Shown in pieces: positions 37,952 to 47,435 of a DNA stretch of 64,000 nucleotides. The DNA is from Thalassotalea marina. Lineage in GTDB: Bacteria > Pseudomonadota > Gammaproteobacteria > Enterobacterales > Alteromonadaceae. Below the pieces are notes generated by a model, which was not told the DNA's origin, made no database searches, and was given only the letters and a program-made list of their open reading frames with translations. Where the stretch lies: the NCBI RefSeq assembly GCF_014656435.1, contig NZ_BNCK01000001.1, positions 62,001-126,000 on the forward strand, read 5' to 3'. A program made the translations under genes and the position numbers. Position 1 is the stretch's first letter. Each line of letters begins with the position of its first letter.

Positions 37952-39471
37952 TATTTTTCTGAACCTTTATTCAATTCGATATCATTAAAACGCTCGCCAG
38001 TTAACATCAGTAACAGCGCAAGGACGGAAATAAATATAAGCAGTAGCCCAGGAATTGCCGCTAAACCAAAGTAACCCGCTTCATATACTCGCCATAAATA
38101 AGTGGCTAAGGTTTCATAGCCAGTTGGCCCGAGTAATAAAGTTGCTGGTAATTCTCGCATCGCTTCCAAAAAAACTAAAGCACCACCGGCAACGACGCCG
38201 CGCATGATCAGAGGGAGAGTGATGCGGCGAAATGCTTCTTGTGGACTTGCTCCTAATAATCTGGCGGCATTAACCATAGTGCCATCTAAGTTTTCATGAG
38301 CGGTGCGGATACTGCCTACCGCCAGAGGAATAAAACGAAGTACATAGGCGGCGACTAACAAGGCTAAGGTTTGATATAAAAACGGCAATTGTAAACCAAG
38401 GTAAACTAATGCTGTACCCATGACAATGCCAGGAATACCAAAGCCAACAAAGACGATACGTTCCATCAACTTTCCTGCTTTGCCCTTAATGGAAGCATGT
38501 GCCAGAGGAAGGGCGACGATGACGGCAGCGATTGCAGCAAGTAGTGACGCTTGAGCGGAGTTCCATGCATAGTCTATTTCAAAATTGCCTGCGCCATCAC
38601 GCCATAGCCATAAACTAAATACCGCCAGTGGTAATACCATGGCAAACAACACCACAGGTAACATGGCTAATATCATTAACAGGCTTTGTTTCAGATTAGG
38701 CCAAAACATTAAGTGGCGACCAGGAGGCTCTTGACTCCCTTTGACTCGCGACTCTAAATACAACACTAAGGCCACAATGACCAATAACTGTAGCGATAAC
38801 ATGGCAGCCTGACTTAAACCAAAGGCGTTGTACTCAACATAAATCACTCGAGTAAAAGTATCTAAGCCCATAAAAGCGGGCGTGCCAAAATCAGACAGTG
38901 CATAGAGCGAGGCAAGTAAAGCACCTGCGGCGATTCCGTTGGCAATACGTGGTAGAGCAACTCGCCATAATGCTGGAAATAGTGACATACCCAAAGTTCT
39001 TGCGGCATAAACTTGGCTGGCATCTAAGCTACTCAGTGCTGCCCGAGTACTTAATAAAACAAATGGGTAGGTGTAAAGTGTCATGATCACACTGGCACCA
39101 AACAGGCCTTCAAACGGTGGTGTTTCTATACCCGTTAAGGTGTTTAGCTCACCGCTGTAACCAAACGCAGCGTAAAAGGTAAATGCACCTAAGTAACTAG
39201 GCATGGCGAGTGGCGCTGCCAATAGTACTAACCAGAACTTTTTCCAAGGCAGTTGCACGTAGGTTAACAAAATGGCCAATGGCACACCGAGTAAAATAGC
39301 GCCAAAAGCGGTAATGCCCATTAATAATAAGGTGTTGGTTAGCACTTCGAGATTATAAGCGTCGAATAACTCACTGCCATCAGCAGCAAGTGACACCAAA
39401 ACGGCAACAGGTAATAACGAAAAAATCGCCACGATAAGGGCGATTATATAAGAGGTTGGCCAAGGCTTCAT
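37951..39471 (-). CDS. fbpB: Ferric iron ABC transporter permease FbpB
   Basis: 506-aa permease with about 12 TM helices formed by two fused permease halves, each with an EAA-type loop (SSLDASQVYAARTLGMS and GTMVNAARLLGASPQEAF). It moves Fe3+ from periplasmic FbpA into the cytoplasm. The start overlaps the fbpA stop by four bases (ATGA). Confidence 0.93.
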   Translation of the reverse strand: MKPWPTSYIIALIVAIFSLLPVAVLVSLAADGSELFDAYNLEVLTNTLLLMGITAFGAILLGVPLAILLTYVQLPWKKFWLVLLAAPLAMPSYLGAFTFYAAFGYSGELNTLTGIETPPFEGLFGASVIMTLYTYPFVLLSTRAALSSLDASQVYAARTLGMSLFPALWRVALPRIANGIAAGALLASLYALSDFGTPAFMGLDTFTRVIYVEYNAFGLSQAAMLSLQLLVIVALVLYLESRVKGSQEPPGRHLMFWPNLKQSLLMILAMLPVVLFAMVLPLAVFSLWLWRDGAGNFEIDYAWNSAQASLLAAIAAVIVALPLAHASIKGKAGKLMERIVFVGFGIPGIVMGTALVYLGLQLPFLYQTLALLVAAYVLRFIPLAVGSIRTAHENLDGTMVNAARLLGASPQEAFRRITLPLIMRGVVAGGALVFLEAMRELPATLLLGPTGYETLATYLWRVYEAGYFGLAAIPGLLLIFISVLALLLMLTGERFNDIELNKGSEK

Positions 39472-40505
39472 AATACGCCAGCTTTTCTCATTAAATTAAG
39501 GGTTGGTCTTAAATCGGCTAATTGGGTTAAATCAATTTTTGGGGGCGAAATTTCATCTAAGCTTGGAATGCCTTTAGGCGGTGGATTTATACCCGCGAGC
39601 GGAATTTCATAGGCTTCGCTTGATAAATAACTTTGTACTTCACTACTCAGTAAATAACGGATAAAGTCGATAGCGGTTTTGCTTTCTTTTAAGGCAATAA
39701 CCCCTGAGGCATTCACTAAACAGCCAGCGTCATTGTTAGTAAAGGCAAGTTTTAAATTAGCATCTGGTTTGCCAGATTTTAACCTTAAGGTGTAATAATG
39801 GTTCGCTAAACCAATATCTGCTTCACCTCGTTCAACGGCCATCACAACACCTAATTCACCAGCATATTTTCTGGCTTTGCGTTTCATTGCTTTTAGCCAC
39901 TGGGTGGTGGCAGCATCACCTTCTGTAAGGCGCATGGCAGTAACAAAGGATTGAAAGGAAGCGTACGATGGCGCCCAAGCGATTCTAAAGTCGCTGTTTG
40001 GCAAATCCATAATGCTTGTCGGTAATGGCTTATTTCCTACTTTTTTGGGGTTATACGGCATGGTACGAATTCGGCCGCTTACCGGTGCCCAGTTGTTAAA
40101 TTGAAACTGTGGCTTAAACTGTTCTTTAATATCTTGTGGTAAAGCATTCGCTAAACCTGCATTAGCCACCTGCGCTATTGCGCCTGAATCAACCGCCCAA
40201 AATAAATCGGCACGTGTGATCCCTGCCTTTGCTTCAGCGAGGATAGTATTAGCAAGCGCCGCGGTAGGTCCACGGCGTATGTTTAGCTTAAAGTTAGGAT
40301 TTCGTTTTTTAATGGCATTAAGAACATCTTCATACAAACCACCTTCGCCACGCCCTAAATAGAGGGTTAACTCACCCTCTAGCTTAGGTAGATCGTTAAC
40401 CGATACGTTTTGACGCGCACTGGCAAAAGCACTAAGTGACATGCTGGGAAACGCTGCGGCTAATCCTGCCAGTGATAGGGCTTGTATAAAGGTTCTACGT
40501 TGCAT
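39468..40505 (-). CDS. fbpA: Ferric iron-binding periplasmic protein FbpA
   Basis: 345-aa substrate-binding protein. The N-terminus MQRRTFIQALSLAGLAAAF has a twin-arginine-like signal, so it may be exported folded by Tat, unlike most FbpA proteins. The mature part is the two-lobed fold, with YLGRGEGGLYEDVLNAI and the central AWAPSYASFQSFVTAM typical of iron-binding members. It hands Fe3+ to FbpBC encoded directly downstream. Two bases separate it from the upstream helical-protein gene. Confidence 0.9.
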   Translation of the reverse strand: MQRRTFIQALSLAGLAAAFPSMSLSAFASARQNVSVNDLPKLEGELTLYLGRGEGGLYEDVLNAIKKRNPNFKLNIRRGPTAALANTILAEAKAGITRADLFWAVDSGAIAQVANAGLANALPQDIKEQFKPQFQFNNWAPVSGRIRTMPYNPKKVGNKPLPTSIMDLPNSDFRIAWAPSYASFQSFVTAMRLTEGDAATTQWLKAMKRKARKYAGELGVVMAVERGEADIGLANHYYTLRLKSGKPDANLKLAFTNNDAGCLVNASGVIALKESKTAIDFIRYLLSSEVQSYLSSEAYEIPLAGINPPPKGIPSLDEISPPKIDLTQLADLRPTLNLMRKAGVL

Positions 40506-40507
40506 TA

Positions 40508-41320
40508 TTAAAATACATCCTTTTTATTGTTCGCTTTTTCTTTCAGTAGTGCACTCGCTTTGTTAATTTTGCTGGTCATCGCAGCAATAATTTCGCGCAC
40601 TTGGCCAACACTAGCGTTTGCTTTAATGGCTTTAGGTAAGGTGACGTTGAAGTCTTTTTCCAAATCTTCTACTAAATTTGCATCTAACGCAATAAGTTCG
40701 CCTTCAACACCTTCAAATAAATTTAAGTAGGTTTCAGCAACCATTTTTACTGAGGTATCGTTTAGTTTTTCTGCGTATTTTGCCACAACACGGTTAAGTT
40801 GAACGTTGATCTGATCTAAGGCTTCTAATGAATTGCTAGGTGCACCTTCGCGCGTTTGTACTTGCGCAAGCAGGCCTTTGTCTTGGAACGTTGCCGCCAT
40901 TTTTACAGCGCCTAGTGCTTGCCATAGTGATTGAGACAATTTTTCACGCTCATTTTTTACCGCGCTTGCCGGTAAACCGTTATCAATGGCTTCTTTTACG
41001 CCAAATAGACCTTGCCAAATTGAGGCATAAATTAACACATAATTTGATTCAATGGCAGAATGAAACTTTACGTCTTCCCAATGTTCTACAATCGCATCTG
41101 AATGAGCGGCTTTGGCACCTTTTTCTTCATAGCGAGCCACAATACCGTCCACTTTTTCTAATAACCAATGTACTTCTTTTTCATACGTTGGAAGATTATC
41201 TGTTAAGTGGTTAACGTGATCGCCAATTGGGCCATTAGCCTGTGCAGTTACAGAAAATAATGCCGTACAAACGATGGCAGATTGCAGCAACTTCATGCAT
41301 TTTTTGCTTACAGGGTTCAT
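40508..41320 (-). CDS. Unrecognised helical periplasmic protein, first gene of the fbp operon
   Basis: 270 aa with a signal peptide (cleavage likely after TAQA) and an all-helical mature part with no Cys. HWEDVKFHSAIE (around residue 105-117) has spaced His/Glu/Asp that could bind metal. I recognise no named family; the helical plan recalls periplasmic parts of FTR1/EfeO iron systems. AAGGA upstream supports ATG at 41320 (an in-frame ATG at 41296 is possible). A Fur box about 55 bases upstream and the fbpABC genes immediately downstream indicate a role in iron uptake. Confidence 0.75.
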   Translation of the reverse strand: MNPVSKKCMKLLQSAIVCTALFSVTAQANGPIGDHVNHLTDNLPTYEKEVHWLLEKVDGIVARYEEKGAKAAHSDAIVEHWEDVKFHSAIESNYVLIYASIWQGLFGVKEAIDNGLPASAVKNEREKLSQSLWQALGAVKMAATFQDKGLLAQVQTREGAPSNSLEALDQINVQLNRVVAKYAEKLNDTSVKMVAETYLNLFEGVEGELIALDANLVEDLEKDFNVTLPKAIKANASVGQVREIIAAMTSKINKASALLKEKANNKKDVF

Positions 41321-41374
41321 ATGTTAAGGATTCCTTTTATACAGAGAGCTAAGCTATATTTTTAAACTTGAAAA

Positions 41375-41389
41375 TGATACTTATTCTTA
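41375..41389. promoter_or_regulatory. Fur box upstream of the fbp operon
   Basis: TGATACTTATTCTTA matches the 7-1-7 Fur consensus TGATAATnATTATCA at 11 of 14 defined positions, preceded by GAAAA. It lies in the gap before the helical-protein gene. Confidence 0.6.
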
Positions 41390-41478
41390 ATTAGATAGTA
41401 AAGCGTTTACACAAGTGTTAACAATTAAAAAGAGAAGTTGATATTTTCAACGTGTACAGTTATCTCATGTTGTTATTT

Positions 41479-42756
41479 TTAATACAGGTCTCTATGGTAG
41501 CGACCTTGCTGTATTAGTGTATTTAGAGCCGTTGAGCCAAGAATTTGTTCTAAGGTGGTGTTTACCGCTTCTCCCATGCCCGATAGGCTACCGCAAACAT
41601 ATATATCCCCTTGCTCACCAATAAAAGATTTCACCATTGATGCGTTTGCTAATAGGACTTGTTGAACATACTTTGCCTGAGTTTCTTGGCGTGAAAATGC
41701 TTTATCAAAGTGCTGTATTACTTGGCTTTGAACCCATTTGTTGAGTTGGGTAGATAAGTGTTCATCATGCCCGGGTTCGCGCTCGCCATAAACCAGCCAA
41801 ATAGGGCCACAATTATTGAGTAATGCACGTTGTTCGATATGCCCTAGTAGACCTGCCAAGCCACTGCCTGCACCAATTAATAACAGCGGGTGCTTTTCTG
41901 TGGTGAGCTGACACGATGGGTTGGGGCGCACTTTGACTTTGATACTAGTGCCAACTTGGCATTGTTGGGTTAAAAAGCCAGAGCTTAAACCAAATTCTCC
42001 GTTGGCCGTTATGTGTAAGCGTACCAATAAAGTCACCAGTGACTCGTCTAGCAAATGACTAGAAGCGCTGGCGATGGAATAGGTACGGGCAATGCTATAA
42101 CCTTGACCCTCGGGCGGCAAAATATCAAGTAAATCGCCTGCTTGCCAAGTAAGCTGCTCGGCTTTTAATGTTAAGCGATACAATCCAGGACTTTGACTCT
42201 TTGGATTTAAATGAGTGATCTCTGTGATCACAACATCGGTAAATGTTGACGGGTCATTCTCGGTTGATTGTGCATTATTCGCGTCGACGAGGCGAATATC
42301 TGCAAGTGAAGTCGCTCCTTTTTTTAACAGTGATTGATGAACTTCTTTGCCAAAGGCACAAAATTTCGGATATCTGCTATCGCCATATGCGGTCACTGAA
42401 AACTGTATTTTTTCAATGATGTCTTGGCTGACCTGATTAAGTAACTTTAAAAAGCCTCTGCCGTTATCGGGTGCTTCACCATCGCCATATGTACTCAGAT
42501 GAAAGTGTATTTCATCTGCCAATGTCAAATGTTGTGTTTTGAGTTTGTTGAGTGGCAATACAATGGCGTTGGCTAACTTTGTTTGATGCAACGCTGCGTT
42601 TGTTTGCGCGTTACCTGTTTGACTGGCGTATACAACTATACGTTGACCACCATTAACGGCAATCAATGGGCGTTTTTTCCACCATAACCAAGCAACCCAT
42701 AGGCACCAAGATAAACCCAGTGCCAATGAGATGCTAATACGAAATGTATCACTCAT
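41479..42756 (-). CDS. Membrane-anchored flavodoxin/FNR reductase (CysJ-like)
   Basis: 425-aa protein: an N-terminal TM helix (residues 7-25), a flavodoxin domain binding FMN (YASQTGNAQ; STYGDGEAPDNG), an FAD domain (ARTYSIAS) and an NADPH domain (LIGAGSGLAG; YVCGSLSGMG; C-terminal RYHRDLY). The fusion is like the sulfite reductase flavoprotein and PepSY-linked reductases. In this operon it would draw electrons from NADPH and feed the PepSY membrane protein to reduce ferric iron across the inner membrane. The electron-transfer role is inferred. Confidence 0.85.
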   Translation of the reverse strand: MSDTFRISISLALGLSWCLWVAWLWWKKRPLIAVNGGQRIVVYASQTGNAQTNAALHQTKLANAIVLPLNKLKTQHLTLADEIHFHLSTYGDGEAPDNGRGFLKLLNQVSQDIIEKIQFSVTAYGDSRYPKFCAFGKEVHQSLLKKGATSLADIRLVDANNAQSTENDPSTFTDVVITEITHLNPKSQSPGLYRLTLKAEQLTWQAGDLLDILPPEGQGYSIARTYSIASASSHLLDESLVTLLVRLHITANGEFGLSSGFLTQQCQVGTSIKVKVRPNPSCQLTTEKHPLLLIGAGSGLAGLLGHIEQRALLNNCGPIWLVYGEREPGHDEHLSTQLNKWVQSQVIQHFDKAFSRQETQAKYVQQVLLANASMVKSFIGEQGDIYVCGSLSGMGEAVNTTLEQILGSTALNTLIQQGRYHRDLY

Positions 42757-42759
42757 AAA

Positions 42760-43593
42760 TTAAAGTGGTAGTACTTCAAAAACTGCGGCGTAGTTGCCGC
42801 TACGTTCAGTTGCAGGTGCTTTTGCTTTATCGTCTTTGTACGAAGCTTCAAGGAAATACATACCAGCTTGTGGCCAAGTCACTGAAAACTCGCCTTTTGC
42901 ATTGGTGGTTAATGTGATGGTTTCTGAAGAATTTCTATAGCGCATTGAACCTTTAACTACTTCAATTTCTACGCCTTTAGCAGGTTCACCATCGATGATA
43001 AATTTAAATGTTGCCGTTTCGGTAGCGAATAGGTCATTTGGATGAGTCACAGTAACTAACTCCAATCCTTTGTTTGTCGGCGCTAATGATTTATTACTTG
43101 GCGCGCCAAGCGTTACAAAGGTTTCAACACGACGTGAGCCATAAGTAACACGTAGCTCTTTTGCATTTTTAGGTACTGCATTTTCAAAGGTTTCACCTTC
43201 AGCTGCGCCGCTTCTAGGTGGCCACATTTGGCGCTTACCTTGTTCGTCACGCCAAAAAGCGCGAATGCCAGCAGAAGCCGCGCCAATGCGATACGTGCCG
43301 TCTTTAGTCAACTCTATATCGAAGGTTGAGCGGTATTTACCTGTCGAAACGTTTTGCAGGTCAATGGTGTTACCATCTGGGCCAGTGGCTACTAAGCCAT
43401 CAGTACGATAAGGGAAATGTTCAGGAACAAAAATAGTATTAGATACAGCAGCATCAAAAGTAACGTAATTGCTGTCACCAGATAATACTGTTTTACTTGG
43501 TTTTATCCATACACGATGTGCGTTAGCTGAAGTACTAATAGCTAGCGCTGTTGCCGCAACGATTGCAGCCTTTAAGATTTTGTTTGATAACAT
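42760..43593 (-). CDS. DUF4198 periplasmic protein
   Basis: 277-aa secreted beta-rich protein. Signal peptide ends at NANA/AHRVWIKP, the hallmark His-containing start of mature DUF4198 (NikM/CbiK-like) proteins. The C-terminal part is an Ig-like domain (KGEFSVTWPQAGMYFLEASY). ATG at 43593 is chosen over the upstream TTG (43608) because the TTG overlaps the GGAG ribosome site of the ATG. DUF4198 proteins are linked to metal uptake, and this one lies between DUF2271 and the reductase in an iron operon. Confidence 0.85.
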   Translation of the reverse strand: MLSNKILKAAIVAATALAISTSANAHRVWIKPSKTVLSGDSNYVTFDAAVSNTIFVPEHFPYRTDGLVATGPDGNTIDLQNVSTGKYRSTFDIELTKDGTYRIGAASAGIRAFWRDEQGKRQMWPPRSGAAEGETFENAVPKNAKELRVTYGSRRVETFVTLGAPSNKSLAPTNKGLELVTVTHPNDLFATETATFKFIIDGEPAKGVEIEVVKGSMRYRNSSETITLTTNAKGEFSVTWPQAGMYFLEASYKDDKAKAPATERSGNYAAVFEVLPL

Positions 43594-43616
43594 ATTTGTA
43601 TTCTCCAACTTTTAGT

Positions 43617-44135
43617 TTAATTTTTTGTTAGTTGAACTTTGCCAAGTTCACTTTTGCCTGATGCAGTTAACGGTAGGTTGCTAGGGTTTAGTGGTAACTC
43701 AACAGGTATTTCTATTAATTCTCTACCACCTACTTCTCTGGCAGCTTCCACTCTTAACTTGTATTGTCCCGGTGCTTGTTTTGTTAATAGTTTACTTAAA
43801 TCTAGGGTGACAACATGGCTGCCTGGGCCTTTAGTAGCACCAGTTACACCATCAACAGGTAGCGCTAGTTTTCTGCCACCTTTACGCCACCACTGACGTA
43901 AATCGGCTAGCCACTCTTCGCCTTTTTTATTTTCCATTTCAACGTCATACCAAACAGCAACTTGGGTAACTTTACGTTGTGAATCTTCCAACCAAATGGC
44001 GACATAAGGTTTGTGATATTCAGCAACTTGTAATCGAGGAATATTTACCTCCAGCTGAAGCTTATCTTGCGCCTTAGCAATAAACGCACAGGATAAAAAA
44101 GTCATGATTAATATTAGGTTAGAAAGCTTTAACAC
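43617..44135 (-). CDS. DUF2271 periplasmic protein
   Basis: 172-aa protein with a signal peptide (residues 1-22, ending AKAQ) and the DUF2271 stretch PYVAIWLEDSQRKVTQVAVW, then WWRKGGRKLALPVDGVTGATKGPG. The frame is open to 44195, but GTG at 44135 has an excellent AAGGAGA ribosome site and avoids overlap with the PepSY gene. DUF2271 proteins commonly accompany PepSY proteins and TonB receptors; the biochemical role is unknown, possibly binding flavin or iron on the periplasmic side. Confidence 0.85.
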   Translation of the reverse strand: MLKLSNLILIMTFLSCAFIAKAQDKLQLEVNIPRLQVAEYHKPYVAIWLEDSQRKVTQVAVWYDVEMENKKGEEWLADLRQWWRKGGRKLALPVDGVTGATKGPGSHVVTLDLSKLLTKQAPGQYKLRVEAAREVGGRELIEIPVELPLNPSNLPLTASGKSELGKVQLTKN

Positions 44136-44151
44136 TGAGTTCTCCTTGTTG

Positions 44152-44754
44152 TTAATGCACGAATAACAGCAACAGTATTGCTGGAATAATCGCACCCAAA
44201 ATAGTTACCGGCCATGTCATCCAACGATGATTGGTTTGGCGGTAAAGTAGTAATAATCCAGTAAGACAAAATACAACGCAGGCTAGGGCAAAAATATCGA
44301 GAAACCAGCCCCAAACAACGCCAGTATCTCTACCTTTGTGTAAGTCATTAAAATAGGCTATCCAACCTCTATCAGTGCTTTCGTAACTTAGCTCACCATT
44401 GAGAAAATCTACTGAAAGCCAGGTATCAACACCAGGGCCTGCATGCACAACATACAGCTCTTCTTCCGACCATTCAGCGACTGCATGCTGAGAAAGCCGT
44501 ATACTGTGCGTTTGTGCAAGCCAGAAAACCAGTGATTTGGGCAAGGTTTGATCTGCGGTCTGTGCAACGAGCGTTAAGTCTTCCAAAACGCTCTTGGGCA
44601 AGTTCGATTCCACTTGGATTACTGTTGGCGATACTTTAATTTCACTGGCGTGATTTAATGTGATCCCAGTAATGGCAAAAAGCAGCATGCCTATAAGACA
44701 TGCTGCCGAACTTATCCAATGCCATTGTCTGACTGACCCTAAAGTCAACTGCAT
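44152..44754 (-). CDS. PepSY-associated TM protein (FoxB/FpvG-like)
   Basis: 200-aa inner-membrane protein with TM helices near residues 14-34, 147-168 and 178-198 and a periplasmic PepSY-type domain between. Histidines at the helix ends (RQWHW, LNHA, DLHKG, TNHRW) are positioned as possible haem-b ligands, as in FoxB/FpvG, which reduce ferric siderophores in the periplasm. It follows the TonB receptor gene by 48 bases. The reductase role is inferred from family and neighbours. Confidence 0.8.
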   Translation of the reverse strand: MQLTLGSVRQWHWISSAACLIGMLLFAITGITLNHASEIKVSPTVIQVESNLPKSVLEDLTLVAQTADQTLPKSLVFWLAQTHSIRLSQHAVAEWSEEELYVVHAGPGVDTWLSVDFLNGELSYESTDRGWIAYFNDLHKGRDTGVVWGWFLDIFALACVVFCLTGLLLLYRQTNHRWMTWPVTILGAIIPAILLLLFVH

Positions 44755-44802
44755 TTAGACTCCAAAAATAAATTGACGACACTTTACGTGTCGTCATCAT
44801 GA

Positions 44803-47175
44803 TTAAAAACTAACTGAAACACTAGCCCAAAAGTTACGAGCTTTGTCTTTTACGTTGTAATCATCTTCAAAAACAACTTCACTGACAACACCACGGCCAG
44901 TCAAATACTCATACTCGCCATCGCCATTTAGGTCGTCATAGCTAGTTGAGTATGATGTAAAATCTCTATCTAGTAAGTTGTTTACACGCAAGTTAACCAT
45001 CACATTGTCACTTAAGGTCCAACGTGCACCTAAATTAAGTAACGAGTAATTTTTGAAGTACAATTCACGCTCGTGAACTGAATCGTAACCGCGATATCTG
45101 TCTGAACGCACTTCACTTTGTAAATACACATCGATATCTTGGTTGATAGACCAGCTCACATTGAGGTTAGCCATATGCTCTGCAGTATTGGTTAGCGGTT
45201 GTCCTTCATAAGGGCCACTTTTTTGTTCGCTGTCTGTCCAAGTGTAGTTAGCATAAACAGACCATTGTTCGTTAAATTGGTAACGGCCCGCCATTTCAAC
45301 ACCTTTCAGTGATACTTCGTCGATGTTAATTTTTTGGCTATAGCTGGTGTAACCCAGTTGGTCGTACTGACCTAAGTTGACACATGGACGCACGTTGCCT
45401 GTAACTTCACAGCTTTGAATTGTGTCGCCACGCGCGATTTTATCTTCAAAATCAGTTTCAAAGTAGGTGATGTTGAAGTTGTGGTCGCCACGGCTCCAGT
45501 AAAGTGCAATTTCGCTGTTAACACTGGTTTCTGGCTCAAGTTCAGGGTTACCGGCAAAAGGGCTAGTGCCTTGTCCACCAAATCCAGTAATACCGTCATA
45601 TAAGTCTGTGGTTTGTGGTGTTTTATAACCTGTACTTACACCACCTTTCACTGTCCATTCGTCATTGATGTTATATACGGCGTAAAGTCTAGGTGATGTT
45701 TGGCTACCAAATACGTCGTGATCATCAAAACGTACACCTGCCGTTAAGGTAAAGCTATCTGAAATCATCCAGTTGTCTTCGGCAAACAGTGAATACATTT
45801 TTTGTTCTTGAATCGCACCTGCTTGTCCAGATTCAAGGCCAAAAACGCCATCTTTTAGCTCGCCGTCAATTGCTTGTAAACCAAGCACAAAGTTGTGATC
45901 TCCTGCTGCGTTGTCAATAGGAATATCAAAGCGTAAATCAAAAGTATATTGGCTGCTGTCTAATGGGCGATCTGGGCGCGGTAAGAAAGTTGCTTCAGCT
46001 AGATCACGACGCTCATCTTCGCTCATATCTGCATATTCACCAGTACCGTCATACATTTTTTGTAAAAGCTGACGTTCTGCAACACTTAATGGCAAAGTAC
46101 GGCCGTTGTTTTGTGTATCGACGTAGGCCAAAGAGGCAGAAACTGCACCAAAGCTGAATTCACCATCATAGGCTAATGACCACCATTGACGATCAAACTC
46201 TTGCTCAGCAGCGTAACCTGCACGAGGGTTTACTTGACCACGACGATCTTGCCAAAGCGCTTCAATGCTGTCTTTAGTACCCAGTGGATAAACAATGCTT
46301 CCAGTTTCGAGATTGTATCTTGGCGTGTTGTCATATTCTTGGTGAGAGTTGTCATAATCAAAAGAAAGCTCATGACCTTCAACTGGTGTGTAGTTAAGTG
46401 TAAAACCGTAGTGTTGGCTTTGATTATCAACTGTTTGACCGCCACTGCCAAAGCCTAATGAACGAGTATGAATTTTACCGTTTGGATCAACCGCTGGAGA
46501 AAATTCTGGTGATGAGGCTTGCTGTTCATAAATACTGGCGCGTAAACCCAAACTTAAAACGTTTTCGATAATAGGGCCGGCAACTGCTACGTCGGTGGTG
46601 ATGTCGTCACCAAAGTCATCATTTGACTGTAAACTGCGACCAAATGTAATAGTACCAGCCCAGTCTTTAGCGTGTTTTTTAGTGATCACATTAATAACAC
46701 CACCTAGTGCATCTGCACCATAAAGTGTTGATGCTGGACCACGAATAACTTCTACACGTTCAATGGTTTCTAAAGGAGGTAAGTGGTTAAACGCGTTACC
46801 ACCAAAATTATTTGGGTAGATATCACCATGGTTATTTTGGCGCTTGCCGTTGATAAGTAGCAAAGTGTATTCACCAGTTAAGCCACGCATGCTAACGCTA
46901 CCTTGGCCTGTTTTATCACGGCTTGTACCAATATCAATACCTTCTTGATATTTCACTACATCTAATAATGAAGTAAATGCGCGAGACTTAATATCGTCAG
47001 AAGTGATAATTGAAATGCTAGCTGGTGCTTGCGTTAGTTTTTGTTCAAAACCTGTGGCTGTAACAACTATAGTTTCAATTGCTTCTGGCTCAGGTGATGT
47101 GTTGGCTTGAGCTACATTAATAAAGGCAGCTTGCATGGCTAGAGCCACAGAGGAAAGTTTTACTAAAGAGTTCAT
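44803..47175 (-). CDS. TonB-dependent ferric siderophore receptor, FepA/CirA-like
   Basis: 790-aa outer-membrane receptor. Signal peptide to residue 24; the TonB box-like ETIVVTATG around 33-41; the plug domain runs to about 155 (VEVIRGPASTLYGADALGG); the 22-strand barrel ends in the C-terminal Phe (ASVSVSF). It resembles catecholate-type receptors. First gene of the receptor-PepSY-DUF2271-DUF4198-reductase operon. A perfect Fur box lies about 140 bases upstream in the gap shared with a divergent receptor gene. Confidence 0.93.
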   Translation of the reverse strand: MNSLVKLSSVALAMQAAFINVAQANTSPEPEAIETIVVTATGFEQKLTQAPASISIITSDDIKSRAFTSLLDVVKYQEGIDIGTSRDKTGQGSVSMRGLTGEYTLLLINGKRQNNHGDIYPNNFGGNAFNHLPPLETIERVEVIRGPASTLYGADALGGVINVITKKHAKDWAGTITFGRSLQSNDDFGDDITTDVAVAGPIIENVLSLGLRASIYEQQASSPEFSPAVDPNGKIHTRSLGFGSGGQTVDNQSQHYGFTLNYTPVEGHELSFDYDNSHQEYDNTPRYNLETGSIVYPLGTKDSIEALWQDRRGQVNPRAGYAAEQEFDRQWWSLAYDGEFSFGAVSASLAYVDTQNNGRTLPLSVAERQLLQKMYDGTGEYADMSEDERRDLAEATFLPRPDRPLDSSQYTFDLRFDIPIDNAAGDHNFVLGLQAIDGELKDGVFGLESGQAGAIQEQKMYSLFAEDNWMISDSFTLTAGVRFDDHDVFGSQTSPRLYAVYNINDEWTVKGGVSTGYKTPQTTDLYDGITGFGGQGTSPFAGNPELEPETSVNSEIALYWSRGDHNFNITYFETDFEDKIARGDTIQSCEVTGNVRPCVNLGQYDQLGYTSYSQKINIDEVSLKGVEMAGRYQFNEQWSVYANYTWTDSEQKSGPYEGQPLTNTAEHMANLNVSWSINQDIDVYLQSEVRSDRYRGYDSVHERELYFKNYSLLNLGARWTLSDNVMVNLRVNNLLDRDFTSYSTSYDDLNGDGEYEYLTGRGVVSEVVFEDDYNVKDKARNFWASVSVSF

Positions 47176-47313
47176 ATTGTGTCTAACTTTTACAACTGGT
47201 TGATATATTTAAATTTGTTTTAAAGGGCGAGCATTAAAACGATTATTATTTGGCGGTACGCCTTGTTTTCTTGGGCGCGATTATAGCAATGATTATATTA
47301 AACGCAATGTAAA

Positions 47314-47328
47314 TGATAATAATTATCA
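47314..47328. promoter_or_regulatory. Perfect Fur box between divergent TonB receptors
   Basis: TGATAATAATTATCA matches the 7-1-7 Fur consensus at every defined position. It lies in the 47176-47467 gap and can control both receptors, repressing them when iron is plentiful. Confidence 0.88.
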
Positions 47329-47420
47329 ATATAAATACTTATTCGGTGTGCAATTAAAGGACTTTTAGTTTAATTTTTGTGTGATTAATACATTATCTAA
47401 ATTATTTATTGAACTATAAT

Positions 47421-47435
47421 TGAAAATCATTATCA
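47421..47435. promoter_or_regulatory. Second Fur box, proximal to the rightward receptor
   Basis: TGAAAATCATTATCA differs from the Fur consensus at one position. It lies 33 bases upstream of the chosen GTG start and overlaps the start of the longer open frame, which argues that the longer frame is not translated. Confidence 0.82.

Noticed and set aside
43594-43608. TTG start of the DUF4198 protein
   Set aside because: The codon sits in the GGAG ribosome site of the downstream ATG.
44136-44195. Cys-rich N-terminal extension of the DUF2271 protein
   Set aside because: It overlaps the PepSY gene and precedes a GTG with a much better ribosome site and a normal signal peptide.
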